NCBI GenBank assembly: GCA_002707085.1
Contig: PALY01000111.1
Location: 1-10,374, forward strand
Direction: 5' to 3'
Source: Deltaproteobacteria bacterium
GTDB lineage: Bacteria > Myxococcota_A > UBA796
Length of the DNA stretch: 10,374 bases
A program made the translations under genes and the position numbers. This document shows, piece after piece, positions 1 through 6,388 of this stretch. Below the pieces are notes generated by a model that was not told the origin of the DNA, ran no database searches, and saw nothing but the letters and a program-made list of their open reading frames with translations. Position 1 is the stretch's first letter. Each line of letters opens with the position of its first letter.

Positions 1-640
1 CTGTGGCGGGTACTCGCTGCACGATTCTCTGTAACGGTGTGGTGCGCTCTTCCTTGGCCTTGCGAGCGGCGACCCGAGCAGGCGCTGAGGTGCCCGTCAT
101 CCATGGAGAATCGGATACGGGGGCCCCTTGCCATTCAGACTTGGAAACCTTTTCTCCCCAAGCAGACACAGTCTGTGAATCGGATTCCGCATCTTTTTGC
201 TCAGGCGTCAATACAGCAAGGTCATCAAGCGCCAAGGCCGACAGGCCAAAAAACGGTATGGCGCGTTCACCCGACAAAGAGCCAAAGTCTGGCGCTCTAC
301 GACGAGCTGAAAGCTGACTGCGCTGACCGAAACGACTCTCCAGTGCAGCAAAACGTCGTTGACGACGCAACCGGGCATTGCCCAAACGCCGCATTCTGCT
401 CCAATAGCTAGAGCCGGAAAGGTATTCGACGTCATCACCTCGTTCCCATGTGGGCGAAGCGACTTCACTGTGATGGTCTGGAAACAGGCTCATCCCAAAA
501 CGAGACATGCCTCGCGGCCGACCGTAACGCTCAAAGCGATCATCAAATGCCGAACGAGAAACAGACAAACGGGCCCCAACGCGGTCGCTGTTTCGCAACC
601 TCGCCAAGATCTTTTCCCCGATTGTCTTTCTTTCTTCCAT
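1..640 (-). CDS. Unrecognised Arg-rich protein, C-terminus cut by window edge
   Basis: An open frame runs from ATG at 640 to the left edge with no stop: 213 complete codons, so the gene continues outside the window. The start has a good Shine-Dalgarno (AGGGTGGGG, 3 nt before ATG), 34 nt after the stop of the second tube gene, so it belongs to the same leftward operon. I do not recognise the family. Residues 1-120 are strongly basic, with an Arg cluster at about 82-115 (for example RMRRLGNARLRRQRRF) and Phe-Gly pairs. Residues 140-213 are polar and look disordered, rich in Ser, Asp, Glu and Pro. No signal peptide, membrane segment or LysM motif is visible. Position right after tube and sheath genes suggests a structural, baseplate-proximal or cargo role, which is inference only. 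Confident that it is coding; function unknown. Confidence 0.75.
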   Translation of the reverse strand, partial: MEERKTIGEKILARLRNSDRVGARLSVSRSAFDDRFERYGRPRGMSRFGMSLFPDHHSEVASPTWERGDDVEYLSGSSYWSRMRRLGNARLRRQRRFAALESRFGQRSQLSARRRAPDFGSLSGERAIPFFGLSALALDDLAVLTPEQKDAESDSQTVSAWGEKVSKSEWQGAPVSDSPWMTGTSAPARVAARKAKEERTTPLQRIVQRVPAT

Positions 641-674
641 TTTCCCCACCCTGCTGGAATGGACTCAGTTCACT

Positions 675-1439
675 CTACTGAATGATCTGAACCTCAATAC
701 CGTCATGGGCCAATTCAATACTTTCGATAGCAAGCTCATTGCTCTGCGCGTTGAAGCTCGGACCTTCCCACGAGACCGGCCAAGCTGACTTAAAGTTGTA
801 GCGACGCACAACTTGCATGTGGTTGTTCTTCACTACAATCGCACCATGCTTGCGACTGTCTGCTTTAAACTTGTCCTGAAGGATTTCTCCTCGCCAAGTC
901 AACATCGTGGCTTCCGCAGTCACACCGTAGCGCAGTGTGATGTTCTCCCACCTCGACTGACCAGGGAGCTTGTGAACACGGTGGTTCATGCCACCCTCTT
1001 CCAGCTCAAAAACAGTGGTAGATGACTTCAGACCTGAACACTCCAAGAAATGAGCAACCTCCACCTTGTTGATTTCAAGGCAGAAGATGTACGCACCCTC
1101 AGGGTCTAAAATATGCGGATTGCTGAAATTAGTTTCGGTTCCGCGAGGTGTTCCCAAGGCCAAAGGCTCAGCAAGGGTCGGTTGATTGGGCTTGCGGCCT
1201 TTTCCACGGCCTGTCCAAATGCCCAACATGCCTTCGATATGACTCCGAAGCTCGTAAGCAGCCATGTTGGCCAACTGGAAAGCTATGGGGTTCGACGCAA
1301 TGGCATCGGGAGCAGGAATCATCCCACCCAACATGCGTCCACCCTTGCCCTTGCCAGCACCACGCCAAGAACTGCGCCCACTAATCCTGGGCTGCGGACC
1401 CTTACGGCCTTTTCCACGACCTCGCCAATCTTCAGCCAT
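675..1439 (-). CDS. Second tail-tube family protein (gp19-like) with basic N-terminal extension
   Basis: The 254-aa protein has two parts. Residues from about 109 to 254 match the T4 gp19/Afp1/Pvc1 tube fold family: an N-terminal strand (AYIFCLEINKVEVAHFLECSG), an acidic FELEEGG turn, a HRVHKLPGQSRWENITLRYG-type core and the terminal NELAIESIELAHDGIEV strand, in the same order as the 147-aa tube protein upstream. Residues 1-108 are an unusual extension, rich in Gly, Arg and Lys, with two GRGKGRK copies (7-13 and 77-83) and a GAGKGKG variant (27-33), separated by a more ordinary, possibly helical segment (about 44-73). ATG at 1439 follows an AGAGGAG ribosome site by 7 nt and lies 14 nt after the sheath-like gene. 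Afp5-type second tubes usually form the baseplate-proximal tube ring; this may be that protein. The extension's role is unknown. Confidence 0.85.
   Translation of the reverse strand: MAEDWRGRGKGRKGPQPRISGRSSWRGAGKGKGGRMLGGMIPAPDAIASNPIAFQLANMAAYELRSHIEGMLGIWTGRGKGRKPNQPTLAEPLALGTPRGTETNFSNPHILDPEGAYIFCLEINKVEVAHFLECSGLKSSTTVFELEEGGMNHRVHKLPGQSRWENITLRYGVTAEATMLTWRGEILQDKFKADSRKHGAIVVKNNHMQVVRRYNFKSAWPVSWEGPSFNAQSNELAIESIELAHDGIEVQIIQ
1195..1418. repeat. Direct 14-bp repeat encoding GRGKGRK-type motifs
   Basis: cggccttttccacg occurs at 1195-1208 and again at 1405-1418, 210 bp apart and in frame. Both copies encode the GKGRK part of the basic motif in the second tube protein. A looser GAGKGKG-coding copy lies between them at about 1341-1361. 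The identity at DNA level as well as protein level suggests duplication within the extension. Confidence 0.6.
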
Positions 1440-1446
1440 AACGGCA

Positions 1447-1453
1447 CTCCTCT
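1447..1453 (-). promoter_or_regulatory. Ribosome binding site of second tube gene
   Basis: AGAGGAG on the minus strand, 7 nt before the ATG at 1439. It fixes the start and so shows that the basic N-terminal extension is part of the translated protein. Confidence 0.7.
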
Positions 1454-2638
1454 TCAGACATTACCACCGATACATAGATCAATAAGCACGTGTTCCGTCG
1501 TGCCAACAGGCCGAATCATCACTTCTACATTTACTTCCCCAGCATCACGAAGAGCGGGGCCGTTCAACTCTCGGTCACAGGTCACCTGATATTCAACCGC
1601 GTCCCCTTCTGCGGTCAACAATCCGGCACCCGCAAACTCCTGTAAACGATAGCGAATGTCACGATCCAAAACGTCCCATAAATGTGGATTGTTGGTTTCA
1701 AATACAGCCCATTCACTGTCCCTTCGGAGCTGGTCATGAATCATATTGATGATTCTTCGGGTATTGATGTGGCGATTCTTGTCCTCGCTGGACAGTGTTC
1801 GGGCGCCAAAAATCAATACGCCTCGACCCGGCTGGACGACAATGGGGTTGATGGCCTGTTCTGCATATGCGCCCGCTTCAGCCCAAGTCAGGTCTACTTC
1901 GCAATGGGTGACACCGCGGAGAGGAACATTGGCTGGAGGCCACATGACACCAAAGGTTCCATGCTCAATCTCAACCCTTGCAAAGGTTCCAGCTACAGTA
2001 CCCGACGGAGGAAAACAGTCATCTCCAGCCTGAAGCCACGGATAGTAGATGGCACCAAAAGCGCGGTTCTCAGGATGCCGGCTTCTCATTCCCCGAACCC
2101 AACGTTCTAAAGGTGCTTCGTGCAATCCACGCGGCGCATCCATGATCAAGAAACGGTTGTTCATTTCTCTACAGTGCGCCAACAATTCATCATAGAGCGC
2201 TTCAACATCCGCCCGAACAACACCATCTTTGTCGATGTGACAGCGCATGTATGCTGCACTCGGAACCAACAACAGAGCGATGTCCTCTTCCGATCGAAGG
2301 CGGTCCAAGACGGGTGTCAAAATCCCCATCATCCCGGAAGGCAGACGCAGGTCTTCGGAAGACTCGACACAAATCCCGAAGACATGGCAGATGTCCCCAC
2401 CATTCTCAAAAAAACTCTTCACAGCTCGCTGAGTCGGCCGGTCAAAAAGATTTCGATCAGCATGCTGCCAGAAATCATGGACTCGCCTCAAATACAACTC
2501 AACAAAATCGCCAGCTTCAGCCCCATCAGGCCATTGAGACTTATCAATGAAACCCAAAATACCGGTGATGTCACAACGCACGAGGTTCGTGTTTCTATCC
2601 GGAAGGCGGCTATGTTGGACGACGAGTCCAGGTCGCAT
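1454..2638 (-). CDS. Second tail sheath family protein (short)
   Basis: A 394-aa protein of the phage/eCIS tail sheath family. It starts MRPGLVVQHS, a variant of the PGVYVEE-type sheath N-terminus. It keeps a degenerate middle (FFENGGDICHVFGI at 77-90, AIYYPWL at 196-202, PPSGTVAGTFARVE at 210-223) and a full C-terminal domain (GVLIFGARTL at 273-282, INTRRIINMI at 291-300, WAVFETNNPHLW at 310-321, DAGEVNVEVMIRPV at 365-378), all parallel to the 600-aa sheath upstream. The frame is open to a GTG at 2671, but ATG at 2638 is preferred: it has GAGGA 5 nt upstream and the GTG lies inside a hairpin stem. Afp and PVC also carry several sheath paralogues; the minor ones are thought to be baseplate-proximal, so this may be an Afp3/Afp4-like subunit. 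It ends 14 nt before the second tube gene. Confidence 0.9.
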   Translation of the reverse strand: MRPGLVVQHSRLPDRNTNLVRCDITGILGFIDKSQWPDGAEAGDFVELYLRRVHDFWQHADRNLFDRPTQRAVKSFFENGGDICHVFGICVESSEDLRLPSGMMGILTPVLDRLRSEEDIALLLVPSAAYMRCHIDKDGVVRADVEALYDELLAHCREMNNRFLIMDAPRGLHEAPLERWVRGMRSRHPENRAFGAIYYPWLQAGDDCFPPSGTVAGTFARVEIEHGTFGVMWPPANVPLRGVTHCEVDLTWAEAGAYAEQAINPIVVQPGRGVLIFGARTLSSEDKNRHINTRRIINMIHDQLRRDSEWAVFETNNPHLWDVLDRDIRYRLQEFAGAGLLTAEGDAVEYQVTCDRELNGPALRDAGEVNVEVMIRPVGTTEHVLIDLCIGGNV

Positions 2639-2643
2639 GGCTG

Positions 2644-2648
2644 TCCTC
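2644..2648 (-). promoter_or_regulatory. Ribosome binding site deciding the second sheath start
   Basis: GAGGA on the minus strand with 5 nt to the ATG at 2638. The alternative GTG at 2671 has no such site and is buried in a GC-rich stem, so the shorter protein is preferred. Confidence 0.65.
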
Positions 2649-2660
2649 AAAATTGAATAC

Positions 2661-2683
2661 GCCCTGCCCACTTGGGGCAGGGC
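2661..2683 (-). terminator. GC-rich hairpin, possible attenuator or weak terminator
   Basis: A perfect inverted repeat: 9-bp arms GCCCTGCCC (2661-2669) and GGGCAGGGC (2675-2683) with a 5-nt loop. On the leftward transcript it is followed by GUAUUCAAUUUUG, which has U residues but no clean U tract, so full termination is doubtful. It sits between the stop of the DUF6760-like ORF (2694) and the ribosome site of the second sheath gene (2644). It could cut read-through or protect the 3' end of the upstream mRNA. Confidence 0.45.
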
Positions 2684-2693
2684 ATTATCGATT

Positions 2694-2840
2694 CTACCTA
2701 CTCGAGTTGATTCTCTCGTTGATCCCTGAGATTTCTTTTACCCACGCATGCCGCTCTTTATGGGGGATCTGCATGATCGCATCTCGGTCCCAATGAAAGT
2801 GGTATGCAATGAACGCTACCTCCCTGAAGATATTCTCCAA
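2694..2840 (-). CDS. Small DUF6760-like eCIS protein, start codon unclear
   Basis: This frame encodes a compact 48-aa protein from TTG at 2840: it has a ...FREVAFIAYHFHWDRD core, then ERHAWVKEISGINERIN, then stop TAG at 2694-2696. The EVAFIAYHFHW and ER..WV.EI..IN pattern is what I recall of the small DUF6760 proteins that follow the zinc-knuckle gene in many eCIS operons. No ATG or GTG is present: the frame is open only back to a stop at 2877-2879, and TTG is the only usual bacterial start that leaves the core intact. No Shine-Dalgarno lies at the right distance from the TTG. The upstream gene ends at 2849 and this frame is -1 to it, with a GGGGG run at the overlap, so it may be made by frameshifting as a C-terminal extension (about 173 aa in total), or by coupled reinitiation. 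The protein signature is clear; the start is not. Confidence 0.7.
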   Translation of the reverse strand: MENIFREVAFIAYHFHWDRDAIMQIPHKERHAWVKEISGINERINSSR

Positions 2841-2848
2841 GGGGTAGC

Positions 2849-3214
2849 TTACGATTCCCCCAGGCGGCCGAACTCCTTATCGAACTTCGAACCACAATCT
2901 GGACATGTGACAGTCACGGCTGCCTCGTCCTCATTGATTCGGTTGTACATCTCTTCGAGGAAACGAAGATCACTTGCGAACAAGTTTTCAATGATCCCCG
3001 TATTGACCTCTTTGAGATCACCGAGACGAGTCATCACGCGGCTTAAAAGCACGATGATGAGGTACGCCCGGTTCCGCTGTACTCGAAGATCGTTCAAAGG
3101 AACAATCTCATCTTTAGCATTGGCCAGTCGCATCACTCCTTCTCTGTGAAGGTTGCCGTCAGAATCGACATACCCACGAGGAAGAATGAACTCGTACTCG
3201 GTTTTCAGTTCCAT
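2849..3214 (-). CDS. Small eCIS tail protein with single CPDC zinc knuckle
   Basis: A 121-aa protein found next to tube genes in many eCIS and related tail loci. It starts MELKTEYEFILPRGYVD, a beta-type N-terminus, followed by a segment typical of this family (VMRLANAKDEIVPLNDLRV, about 27-45) and two helices with ITGIIENLFASDL-like sequence near 71-83. It ends with VTCPDCGSKF (102-111). Only one Cys pair is present (C104, C107), so a complete four-Cys site could form only with a partner or dimer. ATG at 3214 shares one base with the stop of the main tube gene (TAATG) and has AGAGG 5 nt upstream, so translation is probably coupled. Its place between tube and DUF6760-like ORF resembles the tail assembly chaperone position in phages, where -1 frameshifting is common. 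The exact role is unknown to me. Confidence 0.75.
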   Translation of the reverse strand: MELKTEYEFILPRGYVDSDGNLHREGVMRLANAKDEIVPLNDLRVQRNRAYLIIVLLSRVMTRLGDLKEVNTGIIENLFASDLRFLEEMYNRINEDEAAVTVTCPDCGSKFDKEFGRLGES

Positions 3215-3657
3215 TAGGCCCTCTCAACCTTCTCGATAGAGATTTCAATCTTTTCAATGGCCATCGAGCTGGCATCTGCATCCATTTCTGGAGCATTCCA
3301 CTTGCATGGCCATCCTTCATAAAAGTTGTAACGAGCGACTTCAGTCTGGCCGTCTTGATCCAAGATGATCACGGAGCCAGCACGACGATCGATTTTCCCG
3401 TCTTCAATGTTCTTGCGCCATTGCCACAGGTCGTCGGTCGCAGTGTAGCCTCGCTCAAGCACAATGTTTGAGTAGGTTGTGCGTCCCGGCTTCTTGCGAA
3501 CAATCAGGTCATTACCCTGCTTGAACTCGATGATTTCAGTCTCGGAATCCATACCGGATACCGTTTTGAAACCACCAACGATGACTTTGTTGTCGTTGAT
3601 GACGCCCTGGATTTCCAGGAGGAAGTGATAACTTCCATACAGTTCTTCTGTTGGCAT
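3214..3657 (-). CDS. Main tail tube protein (T4 gp19/Afp1/Pvc1-like)
   Basis: The 147-aa length is standard for eCIS tube proteins. Visible family marks are the N-terminal YHFLLEIQGV strand (10-19), GFKTVSGMDSETEIIEFKQG (29-48), the RKKPGRTTYSNIVLERGYT segment (54-72), WQWRKNIEDG (78-87), then ARYNFYEGWPCKW (108-120) and the terminal MAIEKIEISIEKVERA strand (132-147). Tube subunits form hexameric rings stacked into the inner tube that the sheath drives out and that can hold cargo. ATG at 3657 follows an AGAGGTAG site on the minus strand. A 68-nt gap separates it from the sheath gene; I see no clear terminator or promoter there. It overlaps the next gene by one base. Compared with the second tube gene it lacks any N-terminal extension, so it is the likely main tube subunit. 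Confidence 0.93.
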   Translation of the reverse strand: MPTEELYGSYHFLLEIQGVINDNKVIVGGFKTVSGMDSETEIIEFKQGNDLIVRKKPGRTTYSNIVLERGYTATDDLWQWRKNIEDGKIDRRAGSVIILDQDGQTEVARYNFYEGWPCKWNAPEMDADASSMAIEKIEISIEKVERA

Positions 3658-3725
3658 TTTCTACCTCTTGTTGATTTGCCCGATGCATTGATGGAAGGTG
3701 CACAGAGCGGGTTGCAGTCAGTGGA

Positions 3726-5528
3726 TTAGACCTCTTCGATGAGTCCTCCACCATCCCACTGACCGATACTGAAGACGACAAACTCGGCAGGTTTTACAGG
3801 GCATATGCCCACCTGCACGTTCACCTGACCCGCATCGATGAGGTAGCGGGGGTTGGTTTCGCTGTCGCATTTTACGTAAAACGCCTCTTCCGGCGTTTGT
3901 CCGAAGAGCGCCCCTGAGCGCCACACACGCATCAGATATGCGCGTACGTCTCGAGTAAGCTTCTTCCAAAGTGTCGTGTCGTTTGGCTCGAATACGGACC
4001 ATTGACTACCGACCATGATCGACTGCTCCACCATAATGAAGAGACGACGGACGTTGATATATTTCCATGAAGGATCCGATTTTGTTGCCAGGGTACGAGC
4101 GCCCCAAACACGGATTCCACGGTCCTTAAACTCGCGGACCACATTGATACCGCGGTCGTTGTATTGAGCCTGTTCCAAACGGTTGATGGTTTGACTAAGC
4201 CCAGTGATTCCCATCGAAATTTCGTTCGCTGGAGCCTTGTGACAACCACGCTCTCCATCCACACGGGCCATCACACCTGCAATGTGTCCGCTTGGTGGAA
4301 CGTACAGTTCATTCTTCTCGCATTTCACAAGCTTCCGGCGATTCGGGCCGGTCACATCAATGTGATCTTGATCGCCATTGAACCAGCTTGGCTTCGTGAT
4401 CTTGAACCAAGGCACATACATGGCACCGTAGCCCTTGTCTGAAGAAGGAATCTTCATGTTTCCATCAGATACGATGGGTCCGTCCAAGATCGCAAAGCGG
4501 TCACGACGAACCTCGCAGTGTTCCAACATCTCTTTTTGCTGTGAATCGGACAGCCCAGGAGCCGCCATCAGCGCCATGTCATCAACGTCGTCAAAGGCGT
4601 ACAGCCCCAGTTTGTCTTCTTGGTTCTCACGGATGGAGCAACCAAGGTTCTGGGAACCCATCAAGTACACGTAGCACTTGCCACCGCCATTATCGTAGAA
4701 GCCGTTGACTCCTGCGACAAAGTTGAACACGGAGGGTTGAGAAAGGAAATCCTGAAACTGTGTTTTGAGCGCCTCATCTTTCGATAGAGCATCAAATACA
4801 GCATCTGCCGCTTCGTCAGGATCATCGTAAGAAGAACCAACCAAATCTTCGATGGGCTGGGTCTCAAGCAAGTACTGAGAGAAGAAACTCTGAAGCCAAC
4901 GGAAGAACTCCGCCTTGTTGGTCACTGCCATGGGTGGAATGGAGTACTCAGAGCGCATCGCAGAGCCAGAAGCTCCACTAAAGCTGTATCCGTATACCTC
5001 TAGTACATCTGCAGCAGTCTTTGGCTGTGCAGCTTCCAACGCAAAGGACTCATGCAACTGATTCAGGAGTTCTTCCACGAGTTGGTCATTTTCAGTCACG
5101 ACCTTGCCCTGTACGTCCATGATGACGTCAGCAACTTCAGTGGATGACTCTTCCCAAGTGATCTTCACTCGACCCTTGGAGCCTGGCTCAAACTTTGGAG
5201 ACTTGGCGCCGGACTTGGTTGCCCCATGAAGCTCAAAGTACTTCTTGACGTCTTTGACTTGGTTCGGCTTGAGGCGGAAGGCCTTGGTCAGTGCATCGGC
5301 AGCATCACCACCGTCTCCAACCACCTTGCCTTGCTTGTCCACAAGCTGAGGGACGACCTTTCCAGAAAGTTGAGATGCACCATTGGCGCCAGTGATCGCC
5401 ACGGCATCTTCAGTCGGTTTGAATTCAAACAACCCCAAAAAGCCTGGGTTGCTGGTTGAGACAGATGCGATGGGCTTCGGCCCGCTATCGACCTCGCGAA
5501 CATAAACGCCGGGGGTTTGGTAATCCAT
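3726..5528 (-). CDS. Main contractile tail sheath protein
   Basis: A 600-aa tail sheath protein. The N-terminus MDYQTPGVYVREVDSG is the classic sheath start. NPGFLGLFE (28-36) leads into a long variable insertion (about 42-200), and the core resumes at AVTNKAEFFRWLQSFF, FNFVAGVNGFYDNGGGKCYV (268-287), ILDGP (347-351), GAMYVPWF (368-375), PPSGHIAGVMARVD (411-424), GIRVWGARTL (471-480), INVRRLFIMVEQSI (491-504), WSVFEPNDTTLW (510-521) and DAGQVNVQVGICPVKPAEFVVF (565-586). These match the sheath C-terminal domain. The sheath wraps the tube and contracts to drive it into the target. ATG at 5528 is chosen because PGVYV is then at residue 6; a TTG at 5540 would add four residues and overlap the previous stop. 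The SD is only moderate (GAAG, 6 nt), with a GAGGA 12 nt upstream. Confidence 0.95.
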   Translation of the reverse strand: MDYQTPGVYVREVDSGPKPIASVSTSNPGFLGLFEFKPTEDAVAITGANGASQLSGKVVPQLVDKQGKVVGDGGDAADALTKAFRLKPNQVKDVKKYFELHGATKSGAKSPKFEPGSKGRVKITWEESSTEVADVIMDVQGKVVTENDQLVEELLNQLHESFALEAAQPKTAADVLEVYGYSFSGASGSAMRSEYSIPPMAVTNKAEFFRWLQSFFSQYLLETQPIEDLVGSSYDDPDEAADAVFDALSKDEALKTQFQDFLSQPSVFNFVAGVNGFYDNGGGKCYVYLMGSQNLGCSIRENQEDKLGLYAFDDVDDMALMAAPGLSDSQQKEMLEHCEVRRDRFAILDGPIVSDGNMKIPSSDKGYGAMYVPWFKITKPSWFNGDQDHIDVTGPNRRKLVKCEKNELYVPPSGHIAGVMARVDGERGCHKAPANEISMGITGLSQTINRLEQAQYNDRGINVVREFKDRGIRVWGARTLATKSDPSWKYINVRRLFIMVEQSIMVGSQWSVFEPNDTTLWKKLTRDVRAYLMRVWRSGALFGQTPEEAFYVKCDSETNPRYLIDAGQVNVQVGICPVKPAEFVVFSIGQWDGGGLIEEV

Positions 5529-5536
5529 GGAGTTCT

Positions 5537-6388
5537 TCAATCCTCGTTTTCAGTGGGAGATTCGGGTTCTTCTTCAACGATTCGCTGAAGATTCTTGGGT
5601 GTGGGTCCAGGAGGTTCTTGGTCTGACGGTTCCGGCCGTCCTGACATCAACCGACCTGAAGGAGAGTGTATGGCAGAACTGGAATCCGGTTGGTCCGCGC
5701 GACCAAGCCTTGGGATACGGATTGTAGTCCCTCCAGTTCCCTCGACAAGGGGGCCGTCCATCGCGACCCGCGCTCGATAGGTCAAAAACGGCCGATAGGG
5801 TGCCTCTTGTATACTGAAGAAATTGATCGCATCACCTACGGTTAGGTCATCGCACATTGCGAGCGAAACCTTCTCCATGAACAAATCATCGTCGGTTTCA
5901 TCGGCATTTGGATCGTAGGGCCGGCCAATGCTGTCCACTTCGCGACCATCAGGCAAAAGAAACTTTCTCGGACGGTAAACCAAGTGGGTTGTTTCGTTTA
6001 GTGCAAGCATCGACCAACCCAAGAGTCGCTCCGCGTCGGAACGAAATTTGGAGTGAACCGCCACCAAATAGTACAGGTCCATCAGCAATGGAGGGCGGTG
6101 GTAGTACACCTCGTCCGGATTCGCTCCATCGCCTTTCACAAACACGGGTGCTTGCCGCAATCGTTTGTTGTTCCTTAGGTTCGGGTTCTGAGCCACCCGA
6201 TACATGTAGATATAGATGACCTCTTCACGGTCCTTGGGAACAAATTTCAGGTCCTCTTCAAATCGTGGAATCTGTTCGCTTAAATCGTAGTGATCGATCA
6301 AGAACTTATGGATGGCCTCTGTCACTTCACCAATAATATTTCGGCCAGACATCGACCCAGCAGCAGGAATCGGAGCATTTGCGTCCAT
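5537..6388 (-). CDS. DUF4255/Pvc16_N-type tail terminator (cap) protein
   Basis: A 283-aa protein. Residues 16-210 match the Pvc16/Afp16 N-terminal family (DUF4255): an opening helix (IIGEVTEAIHKFLIDHY, 18-34), a beta core (VIYIYMYRVAQNPNLRNN, 57-74), RPPLLMDLYYLVAVHS (98-113), the ERLLGWSMLALNET helix (120-133) and PYRPFLTYRARVAM (197-210). After this comes a low-complexity Pro/Ser/Glu tail (230-283), probably disordered and acidic at the end. In Afp and PVC this protein caps the tube and sheath and sets the end of the trunk. ATG at 6388 is chosen over an ATG at 6412: it is preceded by AGGAGGGAGAAGAG and overlaps the previous stop by one base (TAATG). It ends 8 nt before the sheath start. 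In many eCIS the DUF4255 gene sits directly before the sheath, as here. Confidence 0.9.
   Translation of the reverse strand: MDANAPIPAAGSMSGRNIIGEVTEAIHKFLIDHYDLSEQIPRFEEDLKFVPKDREEVIYIYMYRVAQNPNLRNNKRLRQAPVFVKGDGANPDEVYYHRPPLLMDLYYLVAVHSKFRSDAERLLGWSMLALNETTHLVYRPRKFLLPDGREVDSIGRPYDPNADETDDDLFMEKVSLAMCDDLTVGDAINFFSIQEAPYRPFLTYRARVAMDGPLVEGTGGTTIRIPRLGRADQPDSSSAIHSPSGRLMSGRPEPSDQEPPGPTPKNLQRIVEEEPESPTENED

Noticed and set aside
3..685. Plus-strand ORFs of 77-124 aa and a minus-strand 86-aa ORF at 208-468
   Set aside because: They overlap the continuous minus-strand frame from 640 to the left edge, which has a good ribosome site and operon context. Their sequences lack family features.
1113..1589. 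Plus-strand ORF of 158 aa
   Set aside because: It is antisense to the second tube gene and the end of the second sheath gene; its product is low-complexity Ser/Thr/Pro with no recognisable domain.
2120..2656. Plus-strand ORF of 178 aa
   Set aside because: It lies antisense to the second sheath gene, whose protein is clearly homologous to sheath proteins.
2849..2876. Classical X XXY YYZ slippery heptamer for the -1 overlap
   Set aside because: The zero-frame codons CTG GGG GAA do not form a proper tandem-slip heptamer; only a single P-site slip on the G run fits. The frameshift is therefore listed as a hypothesis and not as a feature.
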